Source: Streptomyces tropicalis (GTDB taxonomy: Bacteria; Actinomycetota; Actinomycetes; Streptomycetales; Streptomycetaceae). Taken from it: 64,000 bases of DNA. Below the pieces are notes generated by a model that searched no databases, had not been told where the DNA came from, and saw only the letters and a list, made by a program, of their open reading frames with translations. Location: positions 62,001 to 126,000 of the forward strand of contig NZ_JARJBB010000001.1 in the NCBI RefSeq assembly GCF_029269835.1, given 5' to 3'. Both the position numbers and the translations under genes were made by a program. Shown here piece after piece: positions 39,570 through 49,303 of this stretch (the stretch's first letter is position 1; every line of letters begins with the position of its first letter).

Positions 39570-40229
39570 TCAGGCCGCCGCGCGCAGGCGAGCGGCGAAC
39601 TCCGCCGCCGCCGCGCCCGGGTCGTCCGCCTCGGTGATCGCCCGGACGACGACCACGCGGCGCGCTCCGGCGTCCAGTACCTCGTCGAGGTTGCCCAGGT
39701 CGATGCCGCCGATGGCGAACCAGGGGCGGTCGGTGCCGAGGGCGGCGGTGCGGCGGACCAGGTCCAGGCCGGGGGCGTGGCGGCCGGGCTTGGTGGGCGT
39801 GGGCCAGCAGGGGCCCGTGCAGAAGTAGTCGGCACCGTCCTGGACGGCGGCGGCCCCGGCCTCGGCCTCGGCGTGCGTGGAGCGGCCGATCAGGACGTCG
39901 GGGCCGACGATCGCGCGGGCCGCGGGCACCGGGAGGTCACCCTGTCCCAGGTGGAGGACGTCGGCGCGGGCCGCGTGGGCGACGTCGGCCCGGTCGTTGA
40001 CCGCGAGCAGCCTGCCGTGGCGGGCGCAGGCGTCGGCGAAGACCTCCAGGTGGTGCAGCTCCTCGGCCGCCTCCATGCCCTTGTCGCGCAGCTGCACGAT
40101 GTCGACCCCGGCCGCCAGGACCGCGTCCAGAAACTCGGGGAGGTCGCCCTGGCGGGTGCGCGCGTCCGTGCACAGGTAGAGCAGGGCGCCGGCCAGCCGG
40201 CCGCGGGCGGTGGAGGCGGTGTCGGGCAT
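39570..40229 (-). CDS. thiE: Thiamine-phosphate synthase
   Basis: 219 aa TIM barrel coupling hydroxymethylpyrimidine-PP with thiazole phosphate to give thiamine phosphate. [43 protein letters not shown] contains the pyrophosphate and Mg sites. [12 protein letters not shown] and [29 protein letters not shown] are also typical. ATG 40229 follows GGGGGGA. No TPP riboswitch is seen before it, unlike thiO 2.3 kb away. Confidence 0.95.
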   Translation of the reverse strand: MPDTASTARGRLAGALLYLCTDARTRQGDLPEFLDAVLAAGVDIVQLRDKGMEAAEELHHLEVFADACARHGRLLAVNDRADVAHAARADVLHLGQGDLPVPAARAIVGPDVLIGRSTHAEAEAGAAAVQDGADYFCTGPCWPTPTKPGRHAPGLDLVRRTAALGTDRPWFAIGGIDLGNLDEVLDAGARRVVVVRAITEADDPGAAAAEFAARLRAAA

Positions 40230-40266
40230 GGGTGGGTCCCCCCGGGTGTCGCTGCGGTGTGTCGGT

Positions 40267-40323
40267 GGCGTACGGGCCGTGCTCCGCCGTGGCCGCGGCC
40301 CGGTGGGTCACGGCCCGTACGCC
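40267..40323 (-). terminator. Long terminator hairpin between the Rv2175c-like gene and thiE
   Basis: A 15-bp perfect outer stem (40267-40281 with 40309-40323) encloses a smaller GGCCGCGGCC dyad. It stands 20 bp past the stop of the Rv2175c-like gene. Confidence 0.8.
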
Positions 40324-40342
40324 GGACGGTCGGTGGCGCCGG

Positions 40343-40708
40343 TCAGACGGCGAGCGCCTGGGCGCGGCGCTTCACCTCCGTGCCGCGATTCTCGCTCAGC
40401 GCCTGCGCAGGGGTGCCGGGCAGGGTCGGGTCGGGGGTGAAGAGCCACTCCAGCATGTCTTCCACCGTGAAGCCGTCGTCCCGCAGGAGGGTCAGGGTCC
40501 CGGACAGGCCCTTGACCACCTTGTCCCCGTCGATGAAGGCGGCGGGGACGTGCAGCGCGCGGTTCTCACCACGGCGCACGGCGATGAGCTGGCCGTCCTT
40601 GACCAGCTGCCGCACACGCGTCACCTCGACGCCGAGCTGTTCGGCGATGTCGGGGAGGGTGAGCCAGGCGGGGACGAGAGCATCGATCTTTGCGTCAATC
40701 TCGGTCAC
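40343..40708 (-). CDS. Rv2175c-family DNA-binding protein
   Basis: 121 aa. Winged-helix-like protein: LVPAWLTLPDIAEQLGVEVTRVRQLVKDGQLIAVRRG is a MerR/excisionase-like DNA-binding segment, and the C-terminal half (GLSGTLTLLRDDGFTVEDMLEWLFTPDPTLPGTPAQAL) is the Rv2175c-specific part. The mycobacterial member is a phosphorylation target of the PknL Ser/Thr kinase; a PASTA kinase lies 4.3 kb away here. The GTG at 40708 is chosen by family length; the ribosome site is weak. Confidence 0.85.
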   Translation of the reverse strand: MTEIDAKIDALVPAWLTLPDIAEQLGVEVTRVRQLVKDGQLIAVRRGENRALHVPAAFIDGDKVVKGLSGTLTLLRDDGFTVEDMLEWLFTPDPTLPGTPAQALSENRGTEVKRRAQALAV

Positions 40709-40977
40709 GGGATCAAGCGTGCCATCTGGGACCGACAGTCGGAAGTCAGACCCCTCCCGCGAGGCGGACTCGCCACGTCCGCCCGAGCGCCGGGCCGCCC
40801 GCCCCGGTCCCCCGGTCGCCCGCCCCGGGCCGCGGGTCCGGGCCGGTCGCCGGACCGGATCCGGGCCGGTCACGGGCTCCCGGATCGAGGCCGGTGGGGC
40901 TCCGGGTCCGGGCCCGCCGCCAGGGCCGGGCTGGTCCGGTCCGGTCGCGGGCCGCGGGCGGTCTCGGGCGGTCGGGG
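40709..40977. other. Intergenic GC-rich low-complexity stretch
   Basis: 269 bp, nearly all G and C, with many CCGGGCCGGTC-like repeats. It separates the FAD reductase stop from the Rv2175c-like start. No gene or clear promoter is seen. Folding potential is very high, so it may end transcription from the reductase gene. Confidence 0.5.
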
Positions 40978-42231
40978 CTACGCCGACGCCGGCGCGTCCC
41001 CCGGCGCCGTGGCCGCCTTCAGCGGACGGGCCGGGTCGGCGAGCAGCGCGGCGTCCATCGGTGTGCCCGCCTCGATCAGGCGGCGGCCCTGCGCGAGGTC
41101 GCGGGGCCGGCCCACGGCCAGCAGGGCGACCAGGCGCCCCTCGCGCAGCCAGCACACCGACCAGGCGGGCCCGTCGGGGTCGCCGCGCCGGACGGCGGTG
41201 TCGGCGCCCTCGTGGTCGCCCGCGTACTGGACGAAGCGGCCGAACTGCTCGGACCAGAAGTACGGGACCGGGTCGTAGACCGCGGAGGTCTCCCCGACCA
41301 CGTTCGCCGCGACGGTGCGCGGGCCCTGGAGCGCGTTGTCCCAGTGGTGGACGAGCAGACGCCGTCCGTAGCGCGCGGACGGGAAGGAGGCGCAGTCGCC
41401 GACCGCGTAGACGTCCGCGGCCGAGGTGCGCAGGTGGTCGTCGGCCAGGACCTCGCCCTGGTCGCCGAGCGCGAGGCCGGAGGCGGTCAGCCAGGACGTG
41501 GCCGGGCGGGCGCCGATGCCGACGACGACGGCGTCCGCGGGCAGCCGGGTGCCGTCGTCGAGCACGACCGCGCCGGGCTCGACGCGGTCCACACGCGCGT
41601 GCGTCCTCAGCTCGGCGCCCGCGTCCGCGTACCAGCCGGCCATCGGGGCGGCCACGCCGGCGGGCAGGGCCCCGGCGAGCGGGCGGTCCGCGGCCTCCAC
41701 GACGGTGACCGTGCAGCCCGCCTCACGGGCGGCCGTGGCGAACTCGGCGCCGATCCAGCCGGCGCCGACGACCACGATGTCGTGCTGGCGGGCGAGCACC
41801 GGCCGCAGCCGCTCGGCGTCGTCCAGGGTGCGCAGCAGGTGGACGCCGGGCACGCCCTCGGCGCCCGGCAGCCGCAGCGGCTCCGCGCCGGTGGCCAGCA
41901 CCAGGACGTCGTAGGGCACCGGGCCGGCGGAGGTGTCGAGGACGTGCGCGTCCAGGCGCACACCCAGCGCCTCGCGGCCCAGCTGCAGTTCGATGCCGAG
42001 GGCCTCGAAGTCGACGTCGAAGGCGGAGTCCTCGGCCTTGCCGAGCAGCACGGCCTTGGACAGCGGGGGCCGGTCGTAGGGCTGATGGGGTTCGGCGCCG
42101 ATCAGGGTGACGGTGCCGGTGAAGCCCTGCTCGCGCAGGGCGACCGCGGTCTGCACGCCGGCCATGCCCGCTCCGGCGACGACCACGCGCCGCGGCTGCG
42201 CCGTGCCGTTTTCCTGCGTCTGCTCGCTCAC
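40978..42231 (-). CDS. FAD-dependent pyridine nucleotide-disulfide-type (ferredoxin) reductase
   Basis: 417 aa. FAD loop VVVAGAGMAGVQTAVALREQG at residues 16-36, PYDRPPLSKAVLLG typical of rubredoxin/ferredoxin reductases of oxygenase systems. The NAD loop is VVVGAGWIGAEFATAAREAG, with DVYAVGDCASFPS and the C-terminal reductase domain after about 320. No ferredoxin or P450 gene is adjacent, so its partner is unknown. GTG 42231; a longer frame to 42429 would overlap the thiO promoter and is rejected. Confidence 0.9.
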   Translation of the reverse strand: MSEQTQENGTAQPRRVVVAGAGMAGVQTAVALREQGFTGTVTLIGAEPHQPYDRPPLSKAVLLGKAEDSAFDVDFEALGIELQLGREALGVRLDAHVLDTSAGPVPYDVLVLATGAEPLRLPGAEGVPGVHLLRTLDDAERLRPVLARQHDIVVVGAGWIGAEFATAAREAGCTVTVVEAADRPLAGALPAGVAAPMAGWYADAGAELRTHARVDRVEPGAVVLDDGTRLPADAVVVGIGARPATSWLTASGLALGDQGEVLADDHLRTSAADVYAVGDCASFPSARYGRRLLVHHWDNALQGPRTVAANVVGETSAVYDPVPYFWSEQFGRFVQYAGDHEGADTAVRRGDPDGPAWSVCWLREGRLVALLAVGRPRDLAQGRRLIEAGTPMDAALLADPARPLKAATAPGDAPASA

Positions 42232-42409
42232 CCGACCACCATAGACACCTGACGAACCGTCAGTCAGGGGGTGTGCGCCGTGACCTGCTGCACACCGCCG
42301 GTCCGCGAGCCCCTCCCGGCCCCCTCCCCGCCCGCTTCCGGCCCTCGCCCGGCCCTCTCCGGAGCCCGCGCGGGCGCGTCCGGCGGGCGTGGCACGGCGC
42401 GAGGCTCCC

Positions 42410-42439
42410 TTACTGCGGCACAGGCCCAAGGGCTAGGGT
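42410..42439 (+). promoter_or_regulatory. Candidate promoter of thiO-thiS-thiG
   Basis: TTACTG (42410-42415), 18-bp spacer, TAGGGT (42434-42439). The start near 42446 lies directly before the TPP riboswitch. The -10 is good; the -35 is weak. Confidence 0.45.
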
Positions 42440-42452
42440 GGCCCCCGTACAC

Positions 42453-42547
42453 GCACTCGCGGGAGCCCGGACGCACCGGGCTGAGAGGGAGGCTGGCGGC
42501 CTCCGACCGTACGAACCTGATCCGGGTCATGCCGGCGAAGGGAGGGG
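42453..42547 (+). ncRNA. TPP riboswitch (THI element)
   Basis: Conserved blocks are all present: GGGAGCCCGG, CACCGGGCTGAGAGGGAGG and GAACCTGATCCGGGTCATGC, then CGGCGAAGGGAGGGG. The 3' end of the aptamer runs into the GGAGGGG ribosome site of thiO, so bound thiamine pyrophosphate most likely blocks translation. There is no terminator stem after it. Boundaries are approximate. Confidence 0.95.
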
Positions 42548-42557
42548 CTGGACGCCC

Positions 42558-43724
42558 ATGTCGTCTTCCCGTACGTCAGACGTCCTCGTCGTCGGGGGCG
42601 GGATCATCGGGCTGGTGACGGCCTGGCGCGCTGCGCAACGCGGGCTCGCCACCGCCGTGGTGGACCCGGAGCCGGGCGGCGGCGCCGCACAGGTGGCGGC
42701 GGGCATGCTCGCCGCGGTCACGGAGCTGCACTACGGCGAGGAGACCCTGCTCGCCCTGAACCTGGCCTCGGCCCGCCGCTATCCGGACTTCGCGGCCGAG
42801 CTGACCGAGCTGACCGGGCACGACCCCGGCTACCGCCGGTGCGGCACGCTCGCCGTGGCCCTGGACGCCGACGACCGGGCCCATCTGCGCGAACTGCACG
42901 CGCTGCAGCGCCGGTCGGGGCTGGAGTCCGAGTGGCTGACGGGGCGGGAGTGCCGTCGGCTGGAGCCGCTGCTCGCGCCGGGCGTGCGCGGGGGCCTGCG
43001 CGTGGACGGCGACCACCAGGTCGATCCGCGGCGGCTGGCGGCCGCGCTGGTGGCCGCGTGCGAGCGGACCGGGGTGGTCCTGCACCGGTCGTGGGCCGAG
43101 CGGCTGACCGTGGTCCGGGACCGGGCCGCGGGCTGCGTGCTGGCCGACGGCACCGCACTGTCCGCGGACCGCGTGGTGCTGGCGGCGGGCAGCCTCAGCG
43201 GCCGTCTCGCCGGCGTCCCCGACGCTGTGCTGCCGCCGGTGCGCCCGGTGAAGGGGCAGGTGCTGCGGCTGACCGTGCCGAAGCGGTACGCGCCCTTCCT
43301 GAGCCGGACCGTGCGGGCCGTGGTCCGCGGCAGCCACGTCTACCTGGTGCCGCGGCGCAACGGCGAGCTGGTCGTCGGGGCGACCACGGAGGAATTGGGC
43401 TTCGACACCGCGGTGACCGCGGGCGGGATGTACGCGCTGCTCCGGGACGCGCACGAACTGGTGCCCGGGATCACCGAACTGCCGCTCACCGAGACCCGGG
43501 CCGGGCTGCGCCCCGGCTCCCCCGACAACGCGCCGCTGCTCGGCCCGACCGCGCTGGACGGGCTGCTGCTGGCCACCGGGCACTACCGCAACGGCGTGCT
43601 GCTCACCCCGGTCACCGGGGACGCGATGGCCCACGTCCTGACCACCGGGGAGCTGCCCGAGGAGGCCCGTCCCTTCACCCCGCGGCGCTTCGGCGCCGCC
43701 GCCCGCGAGGAGCAGCCCGTATGA
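42558..43724 (+). CDS. thiO: Glycine oxidase ThiO
   Basis: 388 aa FAD enzyme oxidising glycine to dehydroglycine (iminoglycine) for the thiazole ring of thiamine. FAD loop VLVVGGGIIGLVTAWRAAQRG near the N-terminus, GGAAQVAAGMLAAV, VKGQVLRL, VYLVPRRNGELVVGATTEE and LLLATGHYRNGVLLTPVTGDAMA are DAO-family landmarks. The ATG at 42558 is controlled by the riboswitch. The stop overlaps thiS in ATGA. Confidence 0.95.
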   Translation: MSSSRTSDVLVVGGGIIGLVTAWRAAQRGLATAVVDPEPGGGAAQVAAGMLAAVTELHYGEETLLALNLASARRYPDFAAELTELTGHDPGYRRCGTLAVALDADDRAHLRELHALQRRSGLESEWLTGRECRRLEPLLAPGVRGGLRVDGDHQVDPRRLAAALVAACERTGVVLHRSWAERLTVVRDRAAGCVLADGTALSADRVVLAAGSLSGRLAGVPDAVLPPVRPVKGQVLRLTVPKRYAPFLSRTVRAVVRGSHVYLVPRRNGELVVGATTEELGFDTAVTAGGMYALLRDAHELVPGITELPLTETRAGLRPGSPDNAPLLGPTALDGLLLATGHYRNGVLLTPVTGDAMAHVLTTGELPEEARPFTPRRFGAAAREEQPV

Positions 43725-43921
43725 ACATCTCACTGAACGGGGAGTTCCGGGAGGTCGCTCCCGGCACCCCCCTCGACACGGTGGTGCGGCTGCTGACGTC
43801 CGCGCCCTCCGGGGTGGCCGCGGCCCTGAACGAGACCGTCGTCCCGCGCACCCGCTGGTCCGCCACCGCCCTGTCCGAGGGCGACCGGGTCGAGGTGCTG
43901 ACCGCAGTCCAGGGAGGCTGA
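43721..43921 (+). CDS. thiS: Sulfur carrier protein ThiS
   Basis: 66 aa ubiquitin-fold protein ending in the Gly-Gly tail that carries the thiocarboxylate sulfur for thiazole formation. MNISLNGEFREVAPGTPLDTVVRLL and GDRVEVLTAVQGG are characteristic. The ATG overlaps the thiO stop; thiG begins 3 bp after its stop. Confidence 0.95.
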   Translation: MNISLNGEFREVAPGTPLDTVVRLLTSAPSGVAAALNETVVPRTRWSATALSEGDRVEVLTAVQGG

Positions 43922-44762
<841 letters not shown>

Positions 44763-45023
44763 GGCGGCGGCCGACGCGCTCCCACCCGCCTCCGGGGGCG
44801 CCCGCCGACGGCCGCGCACCCGGTGCGGGCCCGGCGTGGGGCGGATCACGGTCCCGGGCCGCGCGCCCGGTCCGCCCGCGGCCCGAGCAGGGGTTCGTCC
44901 CCCCTGGCGGGCCCGTGCGGGGCGGTCGTGGGCGCGTGGGAAGCGTCACAGGTCCGCTGCAGTACCGCCCCGGTCCCCGCCGCGGGCCGCGGGGTGTCGG
45001 TGTCGGCTCGTAGACTCACCTGC

Positions 45024-46958
45024 GTGGATACGACCCTTCAGGACCCGTTGGTCGGGCAGGTGCTCGACGGCCGATACCGCGTCGACGCGCGGATCGCGGT
45101 CGGTGGGATGGCCACGGTCTACCGGGCCCTGGACACCCGCCTGGACCGCGTCCTCGCGCTGAAGGTGATGCACCCGTCGCTCGCCGCCGACGGATCCTTC
45201 GTCGAGCGCTTCATCCGGGAGGCCAAGTCGGTCGCCCGGCTGGCCCACCCGAATGTCGTGCAGGTGTTCGACCAGGGCACCGACGGGTCGTACGTGTACC
45301 TGGCCATGGAGTACGTCGCCGGATGCACCCTGCGCGACGTGCTGCGCGAGCGCGGGGCGCTGGCGCCGCGCGCCGCTCTGGACATCCTGGAGCCGGTCCT
45401 CGCCGCACTCGGCGCCGCCCACCGGGCCGGCTTCGTGCACCGCGACATGAAGCCGGAGAACGTGCTGATAGGCGACGACGGCCGGGTCAAGGTCGCCGAC
45501 TTCGGCCTGGTGCGCTCCGTGGACACGGTCACGAGCACCACCGGCAGCATCCTCGGCACCGTCTCCTACCTCGCGCCGGAGCAGATCGAGAGCGGCACCG
45601 CCGACCCCCGGGTCGACGTGTACGCGTGCGGGGTCGTCCTCTACGAGATGCTCACCGGCGGCAAGCCGCACCGGGGCGAGAGCCCCGCGCAGGTCCTCTA
45701 CCAGCACCTGCACGAGGACGTGCCGGCTCCGTCGGCCGCCGTGCCGGGCCTGCCCGCCGCGCTGGACGAGCTGGTCGCGGCGGCCGCCGCGCGCACACCC
45801 GGCGCCCGCCCGCAGGACGCCGTCGCGCTGCTCGCGCTGCTGCGCGGCGCCCGGGCGGCTCTCGGCGCGGAGCAGCTGGACCGGGTGCCGCCGCAGGCCC
45901 TCTCCGCCGAGCACAGCAACGCCGGGGACCGCACCAGCGTGATACCCCGCTCACTGACCGTGCCGCGCCCGCTGCCGGTCGACGGCGACGACCCGCAGGC
46001 CGCCCTGCACCGCACCAGCAGGCTGGAGTCCGCCGGGGTCACCTCGGCGGACGCCCCGGCCCCGCGGCGCCGGCCCCGGCGCGCCCTGGTCACGGTGATC
46101 GCCGCCGTGCTGCTGGTCCTCGGGACCGGCGCGGGCGTCTGGTACATCAACTCCGGCCAGTTCACCAAGGTGCCGCCGCTGCTGGCGAAGTCCGAGGCGC
46201 AGGCCAGGCAGCGCCTGTCGGCGGCCGGCCTGGACGTCCGTCAGGTCCGGCACGCCTACAGCGACACCGTCGCGCGCGGCACCGTCATCAGCACCGACCC
46301 GACCCCCGGCGCCCGCATCCGCAGCAACGACGCCGTGACGCTGACCGTGTCCGACGGGCCCGAGACCGTGCGGGTGCCCGACGTGCGGGGCGAGCGGCTG
46401 GAGGCGGCACGGGCCCGCCTGCGCAAGCAGGGGCTGGAGCCGGGGATGGTCACCCGCCGGTTCAGCGACAGCGTCCAGCGCGGCTCGGTGATCGGCACCG
46501 ACCCGGCGGCGGGCACCGACCGGCGGGCCGGTTCCGCCATCGCGCTCACCGTCAGCAAGGGCGCCCCGGTCGACGTGCCCGACGTCACCGGGGAGAGCCT
46601 GGACGAGGCGCGCTCCGACCTGACGGACGCGGGCCTGAAGGTGCGCGTCGCCCCCGGGCAGGTCACCTCCGAGTTCGACCGCGGGCAGGTGGCCCGGCAG
46701 ACACCGGCCGGCGCCGCCCCGGCCGCGACGGGCGACACCGTCACCCTGACCCTGTCCAAGGGCCCCGAGACGGTCCAGGTCCCGGACGTCACCGGGGACA
46801 GCGTCGACGACGCGAAGAAGGCCCTCCAGGACGCCGGCTTCAAGGTCGAGGAGGACCGGGGCTTCCTCGGGCTGTTCGGCGACACCGTCAAGCGCCAGTC
46901 GGTCGAGGGCGGGCAGCGGGCACCGAAGGGCTCGACGATCACGATCACCATCCGCTGA
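45024..46958 (+). CDS. PASTA-domain Ser/Thr protein kinase (PknB type)
   Basis: 644 aa. Kinase domain at residues 17-280: glycine loop RIAVGGMATVY, K47, HRD with D141 (HRDMKPENV), DFG at 159-161. A juxtamembrane linker leads to a single membrane helix (about 355-377) and then four PASTA repeats (about 383-644), which sense muropeptides or lipid II outside the cell. Such kinases control growth and division. By position it may be S. coelicolor PkaF, from memory and unverified. TAGACT (45011-45016) lies 7 nt before the GTG, so it is probably leaderless. Confidence 0.95.
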   Translation: MDTTLQDPLVGQVLDGRYRVDARIAVGGMATVYRALDTRLDRVLALKVMHPSLAADGSFVERFIREAKSVARLAHPNVVQVFDQGTDGSYVYLAMEYVAGCTLRDVLRERGALAPRAALDILEPVLAALGAAHRAGFVHRDMKPENVLIGDDGRVKVADFGLVRSVDTVTSTTGSILGTVSYLAPEQIESGTADPRVDVYACGVVLYEMLTGGKPHRGESPAQVLYQHLHEDVPAPSAAVPGLPAALDELVAAAAARTPGARPQDAVALLALLRGARAALGAEQLDRVPPQALSAEHSNAGDRTSVIPRSLTVPRPLPVDGDDPQAALHRTSRLESAGVTSADAPAPRRRPRRALVTVIAAVLLVLGTGAGVWYINSGQFTKVPPLLAKSEAQARQRLSAAGLDVRQVRHAYSDTVARGTVISTDPTPGARIRSNDAVTLTVSDGPETVRVPDVRGERLEAARARLRKQGLEPGMVTRRFSDSVQRGSVIGTDPAAGTDRRAGSAIALTVSKGAPVDVPDVTGESLDEARSDLTDAGLKVRVAPGQVTSEFDRGQVARQTPAGAAPAATGDTVTLTLSKGPETVQVPDVTGDSVDDAKKALQDAGFKVEEDRGFLGLFGDTVKRQSVEGGQRAPKGSTITITIR

Positions 46959-47005
46959 GCCGCGGGCGGGCCGGAGTCGTCCGCGACCCGCGCGCGGGCC
47001 GGTCC

Positions 47006-47038
47006 CGCGGCCGGATCCGATGACCGGATCCGGCCGCG
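47006..47038 (+). terminator. Terminator after the PASTA kinase gene
   Basis: 14-bp perfect stem (47006-47019 with 47025-47038) with an ATGAC loop, 47 bp after the stop codon. Confidence 0.82.
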
Positions 47039-47057
47039 CGCATGACACCCTGGGCAG

Positions 47058-47948
47058 GTGAGCAGCCAGCCCTCCCGCACCGCCCCCGGCCCCCTCCGCA
47101 ACCCGGTCGGCGGACACGTCCCCGTCGCGGGCGGACTCCACACGGTGGGCCTGTCCTACGCCCGTGAGCTGGAGGCCGAGACCGTGCAGGTCTTCGTCGC
47201 CAATCCGCGCGGCTGGGCCACCCCGGCGGGGAACCCGCGGCAGGACGAGGCATTTCGCGCCGCGTGTGCGGAGGAGTCCCTCCCGGCGTACGTGCACGCC
47301 CCGTATCTGATCAACTTCGGTTCGCACACCGAGGCGACCGTGGAGCGGTCGGTGGAGTCGCTGCGGCACTCGCTGCGGCGCGGCCGGGAGATCGGCGCCC
47401 GGGGCGTGGTCGTGCACACCGGCAGCGCGACCGGCGGGCGGCACCGGTCGGTGGCGCTGAAGCAGGTGCGGGAGCACCTGCTGCCGCTGCTCGACGAGCT
47501 GACCCACGACGACGACCCGTACCTGCTGCTGGAGTCGACCGCGGGCCAGGGCTCCTCGCTGTGCTCGCGCACCTGGGACTTCGGGCCCTACTTCGAGGCG
47601 CTGGACGCCCACCCGATGCTGGGGGTCTGCCTGGACACCTGCCACATCTTCGCGGCCGGCCACGACCTGACGGGCCCGGACGGGATGCACAGCACCCTGG
47701 ACCTGCTGGTGGATACGGTCGGCCCGGGCCGGCTGAAGCTGATCCACGCCAACGACTCCAAGGACGTCGCCGGCGCGCACAAGGACCGGCACGAGAACAT
47801 CGGGGCCGGCCACATCGGCGAGGACCCCTTCCGCGCCCTGATGACGCATCCCGCCACCGAGGGCGTGCCGCTGGTCATCGAGACGCCCGGGGGCCGCGAG
47901 GGGCACGCGGCGGACGTGGCGCGGCTGAAGCGGCTCAGGGACGGCTGA
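47058..47948 (+). CDS. nfo: Deoxyribonuclease IV (AP endonuclease)
   Basis: 296 aa Xylose-isomerase-like TIM barrel, a trinuclear zinc AP endonuclease of base excision repair. Metal and substrate motifs: VQVFVANPRGW, YVHAPYLINFGS, GVVVHTGSATGG, LLLESTAGQGSS, GVCLDTCHIFAAGHDL, LKLIHANDSKDVAGAHKDRHENIGAGHIG and PLVIETPGG. GTG start at 47058, 99 bp after the kinase stop and just beyond its terminator. Confidence 0.93.
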   Translation: MSSQPSRTAPGPLRNPVGGHVPVAGGLHTVGLSYARELEAETVQVFVANPRGWATPAGNPRQDEAFRAACAEESLPAYVHAPYLINFGSHTEATVERSVESLRHSLRRGREIGARGVVVHTGSATGGRHRSVALKQVREHLLPLLDELTHDDDPYLLLESTAGQGSSLCSRTWDFGPYFEALDAHPMLGVCLDTCHIFAAGHDLTGPDGMHSTLDLLVDTVGPGRLKLIHANDSKDVAGAHKDRHENIGAGHIGEDPFRALMTHPATEGVPLVIETPGGREGHAADVARLKRLRDG

Positions 47949-47978
47949 GCGCCCGCGCCCGCCCGGGGCGCGCGCCGG

Positions 47979-48623
47979 TCACAGCTCGGGGCCGTCGCCC
48001 GGCTCCTCCTGGTAGGAGTAGCGCTGCTCCTTCCAGGGGTCGCCGACGTTGTGGTAGCCGCGCTCCTCCCAGAAGCCGCGGCGGTCGGCGGTCATGTACT
48101 CCACGCCCCGGACCCACTTCGGGCCCTTCCAGGCGTACAGGTGGGGCACCACGAGGCGGAGCGGGAAGCCGTGTTCCGCGGTGAGCAGTTCGCCGTCCTT
48201 GTGGGTGGCGAACAGGGTGCGCTCGGAGGCGAAGTCCGCCAGCCGCAGATTGGAGCTGAACCCGTACTCCGCCCACACCATCACATGGGTGACCTGGGGG
48301 GCGGGCGGTGCGATCTCGAGGATCGCGCGGGCGGGGATGCCACCCCACTCGGCCCCGAGCATGCTGTACTTCGTGACGCAGTGCAGGTCCGCCAGCACGG
48401 TGGTGTACGGCTGGGACGTGAACTCCTCGTGCGTCCAGCAGTGCTTCCCGCCGTCGGCGGTGGCGCCGAAGACCCGGAACTCCCAGCGCTCGGGGCGGAA
48501 CTTGGGCACCGGCCCGTAGTGGGTGACCGGCCATCCGCGCTGCAGTCGCTGGCCCGGCGGGAGCTCCGGCTGCGCCGCTGATCCAGACGCGTCCCCTGAT
48601 CCGCGCTCCACCGGTCGACCCAT
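47979..48623 (-). CDS. Sulfite-oxidase-like molybdopterin oxidoreductase
   Basis: 214 aa. Sulfite oxidase/YedY catalytic fold only: no dimerisation or heme domain and no signal peptide. Cys in LADLHCVTKYSMLGAEWGGIPARAIL is the expected Mo ligand. Further family segments are FPLRLVVPHLYAWKGPKWVRGVEYM and GFWEERGYHNVGDPW. The cytoplasmic substrate is unknown. It is convergent with nfo (30 bp) and divergent from bfr. Confidence 0.9.
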   Translation of the reverse strand: MGRPVERGSGDASGSAAQPELPPGQRLQRGWPVTHYGPVPKFRPERWEFRVFGATADGGKHCWTHEEFTSQPYTTVLADLHCVTKYSMLGAEWGGIPARAILEIAPPAPQVTHVMVWAEYGFSSNLRLADFASERTLFATHKDGELLTAEHGFPLRLVVPHLYAWKGPKWVRGVEYMTADRRGFWEERGYHNVGDPWKEQRYSYQEEPGDGPEL

Positions 48624-48691
48624 GGCTCCATCCTGACAGACCGAAGGGGGTGCACCCGACCCGCCTCGAATCGATTCCGGGCAACTCGTAC

Positions 48692-48705
48692 TAAGTGTGT
48701 ACTTA
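48692..48705. promoter_or_regulatory. Palindromes in the bfr divergent promoter region
   Basis: TAAGT-GTGT-ACTTA (48692-48705) is a perfect dyad, and GAATCGATTC (48668-48677) is another 15 bp away. Both lie between the divergent sulfite-oxidase-like gene and bfr. No iron-box match is seen here. The binding proteins are unknown. Confidence 0.4.
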
Positions 48706-48777
48706 CTGGACGGCCCTTGATGCCGGTGCGATCATGCGGGCCAGTCTGTCCAGATCCGTCCGGAAGGAGCCCCTTCG

Positions 48778-49287
48778 ATGCAGGGCGACCCCGAGGTCAT
48801 CGAACTGCTCAACGAGCAGCTCACCGCCGAGCTCACCGCGATCAACCAGTACTTCCTGCACGCGAAGCTGCAGGACCACAAGGGGTGGACGAAGCTCGCC
48901 GCCTACACCCGCGCCGAGTCCTTCGACGAGATGCGGCACGCGGAGATCCTGACGGACCGCATCCTGCTCCTCGACGGCCTGCCCAACTACCAGCGGCTCT
49001 TCCACGTCCAGGTCGGGCAGACGCCGGTCGAGATGTTCCGGGCGGACCGGCAGATCGAGGTCGAGGCGATCGACCGGCTGCGCCGCGGGGTCGAGGTGAT
49101 GCGCGCCAAGGGGGACGTCACGTCCGCCAACATCTTCGAGGCGATCCTCGCCGACGAGGAGCACCACATCGACTACCTGGACACCCAGCTCGAACTGCTC
49201 GACAAGCTGGGCGAGGCGCTCTACCTGGCCACGGTGATCGAGCAGAGCCAGCCGGACGCCTCGGGACCCGGCACCGGCTCGATGTAG
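48778..49287 (+). CDS. bfr: Bacterioferritin
   Basis: 169 aa iron-storage protein forming a 24-mer with heme at subunit interfaces. Ferroxidase ligands E18, E51, H54, E94, E127 and H130 and the heme ligand M52 (in DEMRHAE) all align with E. coli numbering. AAGGAG precedes the ATG. Tail-to-tail with the bacterioferritin-associated ferredoxin gene, 16 bp apart, a natural pair for iron storage and release. Confidence 0.97.
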   Translation: MQGDPEVIELLNEQLTAELTAINQYFLHAKLQDHKGWTKLAAYTRAESFDEMRHAEILTDRILLLDGLPNYQRLFHVQVGQTPVEMFRADRQIEVEAIDRLRRGVEVMRAKGDVTSANIFEAILADEEHHIDYLDTQLELLDKLGEALYLATVIEQSQPDASGPGTGSM

Positions 49288-49303
49288 CCGGCCCGAGCGC
49301 GCC

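Noticed and set aside
40709..40977. Coding extension of the Rv2175c-like protein to 41155
   Set aside because: The added residues are Arg/Gly/Pro low complexity and run into the FAD reductase gene; the family is about 120-140 aa.
48660..48777. Iron box for bfr
   Set aside because: I looked for the 19-bp DmdR/IdeR pattern in the divergent region and found no convincing match.
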